Under the pieces are notes generated by a model, which was given only the letters and a program-made list of their open reading frames with translations, had not been told where the DNA came from and made no database searches. A stretch of 64,000 nt of DNA, from the NCBI RefSeq assembly GCF_900113185.1, contig NZ_FOZD01000002.1, positions 1,090,065 to 1,154,064 of the forward strand. The letters are read 5' to 3'. Below, in pieces: positions 47,573 through 56,232 of this stretch (position 1 is the stretch's first letter; each line of letters opens with the position of its first letter). A program made the translations under genes and the position numbers. Origin of the DNA: Agromyces sp. CF514 (GTDB lineage Bacteria; Actinomycetota; Actinomycetes; Actinomycetales; Microbacteriaceae).

Positions 47573-49219
47573 ATGCCCATCTTCCGATCCCGTCGCGGTC
47601 GCAGCCGCGGCGCGCTGCTCGTCGCGGGCCTCGCGGCCGGCGCGCTCGTGCTCACCGCCTGCACGGCCGAGCCCGCGACGAAGAGCGTCGCACCCGACTT
47701 CGAGCTCACGACGCAGACGACCGCACCGTCGGGCGACATCGACTCGTTCACGTGGGCGAGCTACGCAGAGCCGTACTCGCTCGACTACGCGTACGCGTTC
47801 GACTACGCCGACAATCAGGTGCTCGCGAACGTGTGCGAGTCGCTGCTGCGGCTGAACCCCGACTACTCGCTCTCCCCGGGGCTCGCCGAGTCGTTCTCGC
47901 AGCCGACGCCGACGACGTGGGTCTACGAGATCCGCGACGGAGTGACCTTCCATGACGGCACCCCGCTCACGGCAGCCGACGTCGTCGCGTCGATGCAGCG
48001 CCACCTCGACCCCGCCGTCGGCTCGTTCTGGTACTCGGTGTACCAGAATGTGGTCTCGATCGAGCAGACCGGCGACCGCGAGGTGACCGTGACCACGGCC
48101 ATCCCCGACAGCCAGTTCAACCAGGGCATGGGCGGATCGGCCGGCGTGGTCGAGTCGGCGGCGACGCTCGCGGCCGCGGGTGCCGACTACGGCAACTCGA
48201 CGGGCCTCGTCAACTGCACGGGTCCGTTCGAGCTCACGTCGTGGGAGTCGGGCGAGTCCATCACCCTCACCCGCTACGACGACTACTGGGACGACTCGCT
48301 CCGCGCGAAGTCGGGCGAGGTGAAGTTCGTCTTCATGAACGACCCGACCGCGCGAGTGAACGCCATGAAGTCCGGTGACGTCGACGGCAGCTGGATGCTC
48401 CCGGTCGACGGCATCCCGCAGCTCCAGCAGACGGCGGGCGAGGTCTCGTTCGGCCTCACGACCGCCGTGAACGACCTCGTGGTGTCGAACCTCGACGGCC
48501 CGTTGGGCGACGTCCGCGTGCGCAAGGCGCTGCTCATGGCGCTCGACCGCCAGGGCATCCTCGAGGCCGGCGCGAAGGGCTACGGCGAGGTGTCGAATGC
48601 GCTCACGACCGAGTCGGTCTGGGGCGGCGCTTCCGACGCGACCCGCGAGGCCGCGTTCAGCGACCTCGAGGAGTACCCCCACGATGTCGAAGCGGCCAAG
48701 AAGCTCGTCGAGGAGGCCGGCGCCACCGGAGAGAAGATCGTCATCGCGACCGCGCCCATCACGAACGAGTTCGCCGTCGTCTCGCAGGCGACCGTCGCCG
48801 CAGCGCAGTCGATCGGGCTCGAGGCCGAGATCCAGACCATCACGCCCAACGCGTACACGGCGCTGTTCTCCGACCCCAGTGCACGCGAGGGGATCGACCT
48901 CTACCTCACGACGTGGTACCTCTCGAGCCCCGACCCCCTCGAGATGTACGCGATCCTCCGCACCGGCGAGTTCAGCAACTACGGGAACTGGTCGAATGCG
49001 GACTTCGACGCGCTCGCGACCGAGGCGGTCGGCACGGCCGACCCCGAGGAGCGCGCCGAGAAGGTCGTCGAGCTCCAGCACATCGCGAACGAAGAACTGC
49101 CGTGGCTGCCGCTCTACACGACCCCGATGACCGCGTACCAGGGCGAGCGCATCACGGGCGTCTCACCCTCGATCGCGTTCCTGTACTACCCGTGGGCGGC
49201 TGAAATTGGCGCTCGATAG
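47573..49219 (+). CDS. Peptide-type ABC transporter substrate-binding lipoprotein
   Basis: A 548-residue family 5 solute-binding protein. A basic start and hydrophobic stretch end in the lipobox VLTAC (Cys near residue 28). The domain shows DYADNQVLANVCESLLRLNPDYSLSPGLAESF, VYEIRDGVTFHDGTPLTAADVVASMQRHLDP and VRKALLMALDRQGILEAGAKG, all standard in DppA/OppA-like proteins. Members bind di- and oligopeptides, nickel, opines or other small solutes, so the exact ligand is open. It lies 11 bases after the amidohydrolase gene. Confidence 0.9.
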   Translation: MPIFRSRRGRSRGALLVAGLAAGALVLTACTAEPATKSVAPDFELTTQTTAPSGDIDSFTWASYAEPYSLDYAYAFDYADNQVLANVCESLLRLNPDYSLSPGLAESFSQPTPTTWVYEIRDGVTFHDGTPLTAADVVASMQRHLDPAVGSFWYSVYQNVVSIEQTGDREVTVTTAIPDSQFNQGMGGSAGVVESAATLAAAGADYGNSTGLVNCTGPFELTSWESGESITLTRYDDYWDDSLRAKSGEVKFVFMNDPTARVNAMKSGDVDGSWMLPVDGIPQLQQTAGEVSFGLTTAVNDLVVSNLDGPLGDVRVRKALLMALDRQGILEAGAKGYGEVSNALTTESVWGGASDATREAAFSDLEEYPHDVEAAKKLVEEAGATGEKIVIATAPITNEFAVVSQATVAAAQSIGLEAEIQTITPNAYTALFSDPSAREGIDLYLTTWYLSSPDPLEMYAILRTGEFSNYGNWSNADFDALATEAVGTADPEERAEKVVELQHIANEELPWLPLYTTPMTAYQGERITGVSPSIAFLYYPWAAEIGAR

Positions 49220-50243
49220 TTCCACCGTCGCGGTCGTCGCCCGTGAGGCGACCACCGCGGGCCCCAGGGGTGGCGGCCGATTCTCGGCCGCCGCCCTGCG
49301 CGGGGTCGCCGGCAAGCTCGGCGGCCTCCTGCTGACCCTGTTCCTGGCTTCGCTGCTCGTGTTCTTCTCCCGGTTCCTCGTGCCGGGCGACCCCGTGCGA
49401 TTCCTGCTCCGGGGCCGCAAGCCGAGTGCGGAGGCCATCGCGCAGGTGACCGCGCAGTACGGTCTCGACCTGCCGCCCTGGCAGCAGTACCTGAACTGGG
49501 TCGCGGGCGCACTGCACGGCGACTTCGGCCGCTCGCTGCAGTACCGGCAGGACGTCTCGACCGTGATCGGCGAGCGCCTTCCCGTCACGCTCCTGCTCGT
49601 CGTCATGGCCGGTATCCTCATCGCCGTCATCGGCCTCTCGGCGGGGATCGTCGCGGCGCTGAACAAGGGTAGGGTGCTCGACCGCGTCACGCTCATCGGC
49701 CTGACGGTGCTCAGCGCCATCCCGTCGTTCGTGGGCTCGATCCTGCTCATCTCGGTGTTCGCCGTGCAGCTCGGCTGGTTCCCCACCTTCGGATCGGGCG
49801 AGGGCCTCGGCGACATGGTCTACCACCTGGTGCTCCCGTCGATCGCCCTGGCGATCGTGTTCGTCGTGCTCGTCGGCAAGGTCACCCGGTCGTCGATGGT
49901 CGACCAGCTCGGGCGCGAGCACGTCGAGGTCGCCACGAGCCGTGGCCTCCGGCGCGGAACCGTGATTCGTCGGCACGTGTTCCGCAACGCGCTCGGCCCG
50001 ATCCTCACCGTGAGCGGCGTGCTCGTGGCCGGCCTGCTCGTCGCGTCGACCATCGTAGAGGCCGCATTCGGCCTGTCGGGCATCGGCTCGCTGCTCGTGG
50101 CGTCCGTCGACCGTCTCGACTTCCCGGTCGTGCAGGCCATCGTGATGCTCGTCGTCACCGCCTTCGTCGTGGTCAACGCGATCATCGACATCCTCGAACC
50201 CGTGATCGACCCCCGATCAGCAGCCGGAGCCGCAGCACGATGA
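49206..50243 (+). CDS. Peptide-type ABC transporter permease, DppB-like
   Basis: A 345-residue permease with a first helix at about residues 36-58 (GGLLLTLFLASLLVFFSRFLVPGDPVRFLLRG), the characteristic AQYGLDLPPWQQYLNWVAGALHGDFGRSLQYRQDV segment, and an EAA loop in GREHVEVATSRGLRRGTVIRRHVFRNALGPILTV. The TTG at 49206 overlaps the binding-protein gene by 14 bases; the precise start is uncertain because the first 30 residues are low in complexity. It pairs with the next permease. Confidence 0.85.
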   Translation: MALDSSTVAVVAREATTAGPRGGGRFSAAALRGVAGKLGGLLLTLFLASLLVFFSRFLVPGDPVRFLLRGRKPSAEAIAQVTAQYGLDLPPWQQYLNWVAGALHGDFGRSLQYRQDVSTVIGERLPVTLLLVVMAGILIAVIGLSAGIVAALNKGRVLDRVTLIGLTVLSAIPSFVGSILLISVFAVQLGWFPTFGSGEGLGDMVYHLVLPSIALAIVFVVLVGKVTRSSMVDQLGREHVEVATSRGLRRGTVIRRHVFRNALGPILTVSGVLVAGLLVASTIVEAAFGLSGIGSLLVASVDRLDFPVVQAIVMLVVTAFVVVNAIIDILEPVIDPRSAAGAAAR

Positions 50244-51178
50244 TCCCCGCACCAGCCACTTCCCCCGCGCGCTCGCCGCAGATCGACCCCGGTCGACAGG
50301 GCCGCCCCGCCCGCGCGGGCCGGACTCCCACGACCGCGGTCAAGGCCCAGCGCCTGCCCCGCCGCCGCTTCGGCAGCCGCACATTCATCGCCGCGCTCGC
50401 GGTGCTCGCGATCATGACGCTCGCCGCGATCTTCGCACCGCTCATCGCCCCGTACCCGCCTGACGCGATCGACTTCACCGCCGTCAATGCCGGCCCGAGC
50501 GCCGCGCACTGGCTCGGCACCGACGGGCTCGGACGCGATCTGCTCAGCCGCCTGATCTACGGCGCGCGCACGGCCCTCCTCGGCCCGCTGCTCGTCGTGA
50601 TCGGCTCCACGGTCATCGGCATGCTGCTCGGCCTGCTCGCCGGGTGGCGCGGCGGCTGGATCGACTCCGTGCTCGGCCGCGTGTTCGACGTGCTCTTCGC
50701 GTTCCCGTCGCTGCTGCTCGCGATCCTCGCGGTCGCGCTGTTCGGCAAGGGCCTCGTCGCCCCGGTGATCGCCATGAGCATCGCCTACGCGCCGTTCGTC
50801 GCGCGGCTCACGAGGGCGCTCGTGAAGGGCGAGCGCACCCGTCCGTACATCGCCGCCTACCGGGTCGCGGGCTTCGGCGGGGCGTTCATCGCACTGCGCC
50901 GGGTGCTGCCGAACGTCATGCCGATCGTGGGCGCCCAGTCGACCCTGAACTTCGGGTACGTGCTCGCCGAGCTCGCGGGCCTGTCGTTCCTCGGTCTCGG
51001 CGTACAGCCGCCGACGCCCGACTGGGGCGCGATGATCAACGAGGCACAGGCCGGCATCATCGGCGGGGCGTTCCTGCCCGCACTGGTGCCCGCGGTCGCG
51101 GTCGTCGTCGCGGTCGTCGCCGTCAACATCGTCGGGGAAGAGCTCTCCGACCGCATCGGAGGAGGGGTGCCGGCATGA
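50240..51178 (+). CDS. Peptide-type ABC transporter permease, DppC-like
   Basis: A 312-residue permease. A basic Pro/Arg-rich N-terminus of about 45 residues precedes helix 1 (FIAALAVLAIMTLAAIFAPLIAPYPPD), the motif HWLGTDGLGRDLLSRLIYGARTALLGPL, and the EAA-type loop RPYIAAYRVAGFGGAFIALRRVLPNVMPIV. LGVQPPTPDWGAMINEAQ is the usual DppC ending region. It overlaps its neighbours by four bases on both sides, so the operon is tightly coupled. Confidence 0.9.
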   Translation: MIPAPATSPARSPQIDPGRQGRPARAGRTPTTAVKAQRLPRRRFGSRTFIAALAVLAIMTLAAIFAPLIAPYPPDAIDFTAVNAGPSAAHWLGTDGLGRDLLSRLIYGARTALLGPLLVVIGSTVIGMLLGLLAGWRGGWIDSVLGRVFDVLFAFPSLLLAILAVALFGKGLVAPVIAMSIAYAPFVARLTRALVKGERTRPYIAAYRVAGFGGAFIALRRVLPNVMPIVGAQSTLNFGYVLAELAGLSFLGLGVQPPTPDWGAMINEAQAGIIGGAFLPALVPAVAVVVAVVAVNIVGEELSDRIGGGVPA

Positions 51179-52842
51179 GCCTGCTCACCATCGAGGATCT
51201 GACACTCGACCTGGCCGACGGCCGGCGCCTGCTGGACGGCATCTCGCTCGGCGTCGCTCCCGGGGAGACCCTCGGCCTGGTCGGCGAGTCCGGCTCGGGC
51301 AAGTCGCTCACCGCTCGTACGGTGCTGGGCCTCACGCCCTCGCAGTCGCGTCTCGGCGGGCGGGTCGAGCTCGATGGCCGCGACCTCGTCGGCGCGAGCG
51401 CGCGCGAGGTGCTCGACCTGCGACGGCACGCGGCGGCGATGATCTTCCAGGACCCGCGCGCCGGCATCAATCCGATGCGCACGATCGGCGACCACATGAC
51501 CGAGACCCTCCGACTGTGCGACGGCCTGTCGGCGGGTGCCGCGGAGCAGCGCGCGCTCGAACTCCTCGAGGCCGTGCGCCTGCCGCGGCCCGAAGAGCAC
51601 CTGAAGCAGTATCCGCACGAGTTCTCGGGCGGCATGCTGCAGCGCGTGATGATCGCCGGCGCGCTCACGAGCTCGCCGAAGCTGCTCGTCTGCGACGAGC
51701 CGACGACGGCACTGGATGTCACCACGCAGGCCGAGATCATCCGGGTCCTCGTCGAGCAACGCGAACGCCGCGGCATGGGCATGCTCTTCATCACGCACGA
51801 TCTCAACCTCGCAGCGTCCCTCTGCGATCGTGTGGTCGTGATGAACGCCGGGCGAATCGTGGAGCAGGGGTCCGCCGTGCAGGTGTTCACCGCACCTCAG
51901 GCGGACTACACGCGGCGGCTCGTGGCGGCGACGCCGACGATCGCGCCCACCGCGGCCGAGGCATCGGAGCACGCGCTCGTCGTGGAGCCCGCGCTCGCCG
52001 TGACGCCGCAGGCGGCCCCGCCGTCGACCGACACCGAGACGACGGATGCCGCGGCGGCCCCGCTGCTCGTCGCGGACGGCCTCTCGAAGACCTACCACCG
52101 GCGGGGCAAGCCGCCCGTCGTCGCGGTCGCCGAGGCATCCTTCGCTCTGGTCGCCGGCGAGTCGCTCGCGATCGTGGGCGAGTCGGGGTCGGGCAAGTCG
52201 ACGCTGGCGCGAATGATCGTCGGCCTCGAGCCGAGCGACGGCGGTGCGCTGCGCATCGCCGGCCGCGACCGCACGGCCATCCCGCGCGGCCGCGCCGCGC
52301 GGCTCGCGCACGCGCGCAGCGTGCAGATGGTCTTCCAGGACCCGTACCTGTCGCTCGACCCGCGGTTGACCGCCGGACGCGCGATCGGCGACGCCCTGCG
52401 CCTGCACACGGGATGCAGCGCCGCCGAGGCGCGCACGCGCGCGATCGACCTGCTCGAACAGGTCGGACTCGGTGCGGCCCACGCCGATGCACGACCGCGC
52501 ATGCTCTCGGGCGGGCAGCGCCAGCGCGTCGCGATCGCCCGCGCCCTCGCGATCGAGCCCGACGTGCTCGTCATGGACGAGGCGACGAGCGCGCTCGACG
52601 TGTCGGTGCAGGCGCAGGTGCTCGACCTCGTCGCCCGCATCCGGCGAGAGCGTGGCCTCACGGTGCTGTTCATCAGCCACGACCTCGCGGTCGTGCGACG
52701 GGTCTGCGAGCGCACGCTCGTCATGCGGCGCGGCGAGATCGTCGAGCAGGGCGACACTGCCGAGCTGCTCGATGCCCCGAAGCATCCGTACACGCAGCTG
52801 CTCCTCGACTCGGTGCCCCGCCCCGTGGCCGAGCACGCGTAG
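51175..52842 (+). CDS. Fused double ABC ATPase for peptide transport (DppD-DppF type)
   Basis: The 555-residue protein joins two ATPases. The first (about residues 1-250) has GESGSGKSLTAR, signature FSGGMLQRVMIAGAL and Walker B LLVCDEPTTALDV. After an Ala/Thr-rich linker the second (about 285-550) has [33 protein letters not shown] and LVMDEATSALDVS. Both sets of motifs look intact. In many bacteria these are separate DppD and DppF proteins; the fused form is common in actinobacteria and proteobacteria (YejF/GsiA-like). It powers the two permeases encoded upstream. Confidence 0.92.
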   Translation: MSLLTIEDLTLDLADGRRLLDGISLGVAPGETLGLVGESGSGKSLTARTVLGLTPSQSRLGGRVELDGRDLVGASAREVLDLRRHAAAMIFQDPRAGINPMRTIGDHMTETLRLCDGLSAGAAEQRALELLEAVRLPRPEEHLKQYPHEFSGGMLQRVMIAGALTSSPKLLVCDEPTTALDVTTQAEIIRVLVEQRERRGMGMLFITHDLNLAASLCDRVVVMNAGRIVEQGSAVQVFTAPQADYTRRLVAATPTIAPTAAEASEHALVVEPALAVTPQAAPPSTDTETTDAAAAPLLVADGLSKTYHRRGKPPVVAVAEASFALVAGESLAIVGESGSGKSTLARMIVGLEPSDGGALRIAGRDRTAIPRGRAARLAHARSVQMVFQDPYLSLDPRLTAGRAIGDALRLHTGCSAAEARTRAIDLLEQVGLGAAHADARPRMLSGGQRQRVAIARALAIEPDVLVMDEATSALDVSVQAQVLDLVARIRRERGLTVLFISHDLAVVRRVCERTLVMRRGEIVEQGDTAELLDAPKHPYTQLLLDSVPRPVAEHA

Positions 52843-52855
52843 TCGGCTCGGGCCG

Positions 52856-52874
52856 CCGGCGCACCGCGCGCCGG
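52856..52874 (+). terminator. Terminator hairpin after the peptide-transport operon
   Basis: CCGGCGC (52856-52862) and GCGCCGG (52868-52874) form a 7-bp stem with an ACCGC loop, 14 bases after the stop codon. No T tract follows. Confidence 0.55.
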
Positions 52875-52921
52875 GAGCGCGGCGCCGATCGCACTCCACG
52901 CGTCATCGTGACGACGCGGGT

Positions 52922-52951
52922 TTGCGACCGGCGCCGCGCCGCGGCTATGGT
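52922..52951 (+). promoter_or_regulatory. Promoter of the arginine leader ORF and arg operon
   Basis: TTGCGA (52922-52927) and TATGGT (52946-52951) are spaced by 18 bases. The expected transcription start coincides with the ATG at 52958, six bases after the -10, so the leader ORF would be translated from a leaderless mRNA. Confidence 0.6.
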
Positions 52952-52957
52952 CGACCC

Positions 52958-53065
52958 ATGTCCACCACCCGGTTCGCCCTCATCGCACGCGTCGCGCGTG
53001 CCGAGGTCGTGCGCAACCGGCGTCGTGGCGAGCGCCGAATGTCGGCGACCCCTGCGGAGGCCTGA
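52958..53065 (+). CDS. Arginine-rich leader peptide, candidate arg attenuator ORF
   Basis: A 35-codon ORF that starts at ATG 52958, directly after a well-formed promoter, and ends at TGA 53063-53065. Nine of its 35 residues are Arg, seven of them in the stretch from residue 14 to 27, including RNRRRGERR. It lies just before the arginine operon. That is the layout of amino-acid leader peptides such as TrpL or HisL, in which ribosomes stall on codons for the end product. Two mutually exclusive hairpins follow. The peptide itself is unlikely to have a function. This is inference from layout; a chance ORF cannot be excluded without comparison to relatives. Confidence 0.6.
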   Translation: MSTTRFALIARVARAEVVRNRRRGERRMSATPAEA

Positions 53066-53101
53066 GGCCTGACGCGGGGCGTCGCCGGAACATCGCCCCG
53101 C
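53043..53101 (+). promoter_or_regulatory. Candidate transcription attenuator of the arg operon
   Basis: Terminator form: GCGGGGCG (53074-53081) pairs with CGCCCCGC (53094-53101), eight GC-rich pairs. Antiterminator form: CGGCGA and CCCC (53043-53052), at the end of the leader ORF, pair with GGGG (53076-53079) and TCGCCG (53082-53087). Both need GGGG 53076-53079, so they exclude each other. A ribosome stalled at the Arg codons (53018-53038) would leave 53043-53052 free; one that reaches the stop codon would cover it. The terminator lacks a clear T tract. Confidence 0.6.
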
Positions 53102-53126
53102 TCGTTCAGACCTTAAGGTGGATTCC

Positions 53127-54170
53127 ATGACGTACTCCGTCGCCGTCTCCGGCGCGTCCGGCTATGCCGGAGGCGAGCTCCTCCGGTTGCTCGCAGATCA
53201 TCCCGAGTTCGAGGTCCGCACCGTCACGGCGCACTCGAACGCCGGCCAGTCCCTCGTGTCTGTGCAGCCGCACCTGCGCTCGTACACGCACCTGACGTTG
53301 AAGGAGACGAGCGCAGCGACGCTCGGCGGGCACGACCTCGTGTTCCTGGCGCTGCCGCACGGCACGTCTGGCGCGGTCGCCGCCGAACTCTCGCCCGACA
53401 CGCTCGTCGTCGACTGCGGCGCCGACCACCGGCTCGAGTCGAGCGCCGACTGGGCCGCCTTCTACGGCGGCGAGCACCACGGCGCCTGGAGCTACGGGGT
53501 CCCCGAGCTGCCGCGCCTGTCGGGCACGCAGCGTGAACGCCTCACGGGCGCTCGCCGCATCGCAGCGCCCGGCTGCAACGCGTCGACCGTGGCCCTCTCG
53601 CTCGCCCCCGGCATCCGTGCAGGAGTCATCGAAGATCGCGACCTCGTGTCGGTGCTCGCGGTCGGGCCGTCGGGCGCGGGCAAGAGCCCCAAGGTGAACC
53701 TGCTCGCGTCCGAACTGCTCGGCTCGGCGAACCCCTACGCGGTCGGCGGCGGCCACCGGCACATCCCCGAGATCCAGCAGGCGCTGCGCTGGGCCGGCGC
53801 TGCCGATCCGACCATCTCGTTCACGCCCGTGCTGGTGCCGATGAGCCGCGGCATCCTCGCGACGTCGACGGCCCGCATCGTGCCAGGAACGGATGCCGCG
53901 GCGGTGCGTGCCGCGTGGGAGGACGCCTATGCGGGCGAGCGCTTCGTGCAGCTGCTGCCCGAGGGCTCGTTCCCGCGCACGTCCGATGTCGTGGGCGCAA
54001 ACACGGCGCTCATCGGGCTCGCGATCGACGAGGCCGCGGGCCGCGTGGTCGTCGTGGCCGCGGTCGACAATCTCGTCAAGGGCACCGCGGGTGCCGCCAT
54101 CCAGTCCGCGAACATCGCCCTCGGCCTCGCCGAGTACACCGGCCTTCCCATGAACGGAGTCGCCCCGTGA
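53127..54170 (+). CDS. argC: N-acetyl-gamma-glutamyl-phosphate reductase
   Basis: A 347-residue enzyme with the N-terminal NADP-binding motif [21 protein letters not shown], the catalytic Cys in [17 protein letters not shown] (about residue 150), and the His segment [14 protein letters not shown]. It reduces N-acetylglutamyl-phosphate to the semialdehyde, step 3 of arginine synthesis. ATG 53127 has AAGGTGG at 53115-53121 as ribosome binding site. An in-frame GTG at 53118 lies within that site and is unlikely. TAAGGT (53114-53119) could also act as a -10, so a second, leaderless promoter is possible. It overlaps argJ by four bases. Confidence 0.96.
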   Translation: MTYSVAVSGASGYAGGELLRLLADHPEFEVRTVTAHSNAGQSLVSVQPHLRSYTHLTLKETSAATLGGHDLVFLALPHGTSGAVAAELSPDTLVVDCGADHRLESSADWAAFYGGEHHGAWSYGVPELPRLSGTQRERLTGARRIAAPGCNASTVALSLAPGIRAGVIEDRDLVSVLAVGPSGAGKSPKVNLLASELLGSANPYAVGGGHRHIPEIQQALRWAGAADPTISFTPVLVPMSRGILATSTARIVPGTDAAAVRAAWEDAYAGERFVQLLPEGSFPRTSDVVGANTALIGLAIDEAAGRVVVVAAVDNLVKGTAGAAIQSANIALGLAEYTGLPMNGVAP

Positions 54171-55318
54171 CCGTCACCGCCCCCGCAGGCTTCGAGGCCG
54201 CGGGCATCGCCGCCGGCATCAAGCGCTCCGGCGCCCTCGACCTCGCGCTCATCGTCAACCGCGGGCCGTCCGCAGCCGCGGCCGCGGTGTTCACCTCGAA
54301 CCGCGCGAAGGCGAACCCGATCCTCTGGTCGCAGCAGGTCATCCTCGACGGCGTCGTGTCGGCCATCGTGCTGAACTCGGGCGGCGCGAACTGCTTCACG
54401 GGCCCCGAGGGGTTCCAGGTCACGCACCGCACGGCCGAGGCCGCGGCCTCCGCCCTGGGCGTCGCCGCAGGAGACGTGCTCGTCTGCTCGACCGGGCTCA
54501 TCGGCGACCAGCTCGACGGCGAGGTGCTCGAAGAGGGCGTGCTCTCCGCGGCGGCGCGACTGGCCGTCGACGGCGGCGACGACGCGGCGCGCGCGATCAT
54601 GACGACCGACACGAAGCCCAAGACCGTCGTCATCGAGGGCGACGGATGGCGCGTCGGCGGCATCGCCAAGGGTGCGGGCATGCTCGCACCCGGGCTCGCG
54701 ACCATGCTCGTCGTGCTCACGACCGACGCCGACCTGCCGAGCGCCGAGCTCGACGCGGCGCTGCGCGAGGCCACGCGGGTCACGTTCGACCGGCTCGACT
54801 CAGACGGCTGCATGTCGACGAACGACCAGGTCACGCTGCTCGCGTCGGGGACGTCGGGCGTCGTTCCGGATGCCGTGGCGTTCCGTGCCGCGGTCACCGA
54901 CGCCTGCCGCTCGCTCGCCGAGCAGCTCCAGGCCGACGCCGAGGGCGCGAGCCACGACATCGCCATCGAGGTCCGCGGTGCCGTGACCGAAGACGACGCG
55001 GTCGAGGTCGGTCGCTCGGTCGCCCGCAACAACCTCTTCAAGGCGGCGATCTTCGGCAACGACCCGAACTGGGGCAGGGTGCTCGCCGCGATCGGCACCA
55101 CGCAGGCGCCGTTCGACCCGTACCTCGTCGACGTGTCGATGAACGGGGTCCGCGTGTGCCACGCCGGGCGCCCCGACGCACCGCGCGATGACGTCGACCT
55201 GACGCCCCGGTCCACGCACGTGCTCATCGAGCTGCATGCGGGCGAGGCATCCGCCACGATCCTGACGAACGATCTCACGCACGACTACGTGCACGAGAAC
55301 AGCGCGTACGCGAGCTGA
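54167..55318 (+). CDS. argJ: Glutamate N-acetyltransferase / amino-acid acetyltransferase
   Basis: A 383-residue ArgJ precursor. Conserved segments are [37 protein letters not shown] and the self-cleavage region [21 protein letters not shown], where the bond before Thr of ATML is cut to give alpha and beta chains. [14 protein letters not shown] and [18 protein letters not shown] are in the beta chain. It recycles the acetyl group from N-acetylornithine to glutamate; whether it also uses acetyl-CoA cannot be told. GTG 54167 overlaps the argC stop. Confidence 0.96.
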   Translation: MTVTAPAGFEAAGIAAGIKRSGALDLALIVNRGPSAAAAAVFTSNRAKANPILWSQQVILDGVVSAIVLNSGGANCFTGPEGFQVTHRTAEAAASALGVAAGDVLVCSTGLIGDQLDGEVLEEGVLSAAARLAVDGGDDAARAIMTTDTKPKTVVIEGDGWRVGGIAKGAGMLAPGLATMLVVLTTDADLPSAELDAALREATRVTFDRLDSDGCMSTNDQVTLLASGTSGVVPDAVAFRAAVTDACRSLAEQLQADAEGASHDIAIEVRGAVTEDDAVEVGRSVARNNLFKAAIFGNDPNWGRVLAAIGTTQAPFDPYLVDVSMNGVRVCHAGRPDAPRDDVDLTPRSTHVLIELHAGEASATILTNDLTHDYVHENSAYAS

Positions 55319-55320
55319 GC

Positions 55321-56232
55321 ATGCAGACGCGCGCAGAAACCGACACCGTCGACGCCGAGTCCTCGGCCTCCGCGAAGGCCCACGTGCTCATCGACGCACT
55401 GCCCTGGCTGAAGCGATTCCACGGCGAGACCGTGGTCGTGAAGTTCGGCGGCAACGCGATGGTCAGCCCCGAACTGCAACGGGCGTTCGCCGAGGACATG
55501 GTCTACCTCCGCTACGCCGGCATCAAGCCCGTCGTCGTGCACGGGGGCGGCCCGCAGATCTCGTCGATGCTCGAGCGGCTCGGCATCGAGAGCGAGTTCC
55601 GCGGCGGCTACCGGGTCACGACGCCCGAGGCGATGGACGTGGTCCGCATGGTGCTCTCGGGCCAGGTGAATCGCGAGCTGGTCTCGCTCGTGAACGAGCA
55701 CGGGCCGCTTGCGATCGGCCTCTCCGGCGAAGACGCGGGGCTGTTCCGCGGCCGTCGCCGGGGTGTGGTCGTCGACGGCGAAGAACTCGATCTCGGCCAG
55801 GTCGGCGATGTCGTCGAGGTCGACCCGGCGGCGGTCATCGCGCAGCTCGAGGCGGGCCGCATCCCCGTGGTCTCCTCGATCGCGCCCGATGCCGACCACC
55901 CGGGGCAATCGCTCAACGTGAACGCCGATTCCGCCGCGGCGGCACTCGCGGTCGCGCTCGGCGCAGCGAAGCTCGTCGTGCTGACGGATGTCGCAGGCCT
56001 CTACCACGACTGGCCGAACCGCGACTCGCTCGTCTCCCAGATCGACTCGGCCGAGCTCGCCGAACTGCTTCCGAGCCTCGAGTCGGGCATGATCCCGAAG
56101 ATGACGGCGTGCCTCGAGGCCGTCGAGGGCGGCGTCTCGAAGGCCGCGATCATCGACGGTCGCGTGCCGCACTCGATCCTCCTCGAGATCTTCACGCCCG
56201 CCGGCATCGGCACCGAGGTGGTGGCCGCATGA
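55321..56232 (+). CDS. argB: Acetylglutamate kinase
   Basis: A 303-residue amino acid kinase. [43 protein letters not shown] carries the phosphate-binding Lys and Gly-rich loop, [32 protein letters not shown] the second substrate site, and the N-terminal helix (about residues 18-35) is the one seen in arginine-sensitive hexameric enzymes. Feedback inhibition by arginine is therefore likely but is inferred. It starts two bases after argJ and overlaps argD by four. Confidence 0.96.
   Translation: MQTRAETDTVDAESSASAKAHVLIDALPWLKRFHGETVVVKFGGNAMVSPELQRAFAEDMVYLRYAGIKPVVVHGGGPQISSMLERLGIESEFRGGYRVTTPEAMDVVRMVLSGQVNRELVSLVNEHGPLAIGLSGEDAGLFRGRRRGVVVDGEELDLGQVGDVVEVDPAAVIAQLEAGRIPVVSSIAPDADHPGQSLNVNADSAAAALAVALGAAKLVVLTDVAGLYHDWPNRDSLVSQIDSAELAELLPSLESGMIPKMTACLEAVEGGVSKAAIIDGRVPHSILLEIFTPAGIGTEVVAA

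Noticed and set aside
53114..53126. argC transcribed only from its own leaderless promoter (TAAGGT at 53114-53119)
   Set aside because: The same bases form a good Shine-Dalgarno sequence (AAGGTGG) at the right distance, and no -35 is visible. It remains possible as a second promoter but is not needed.
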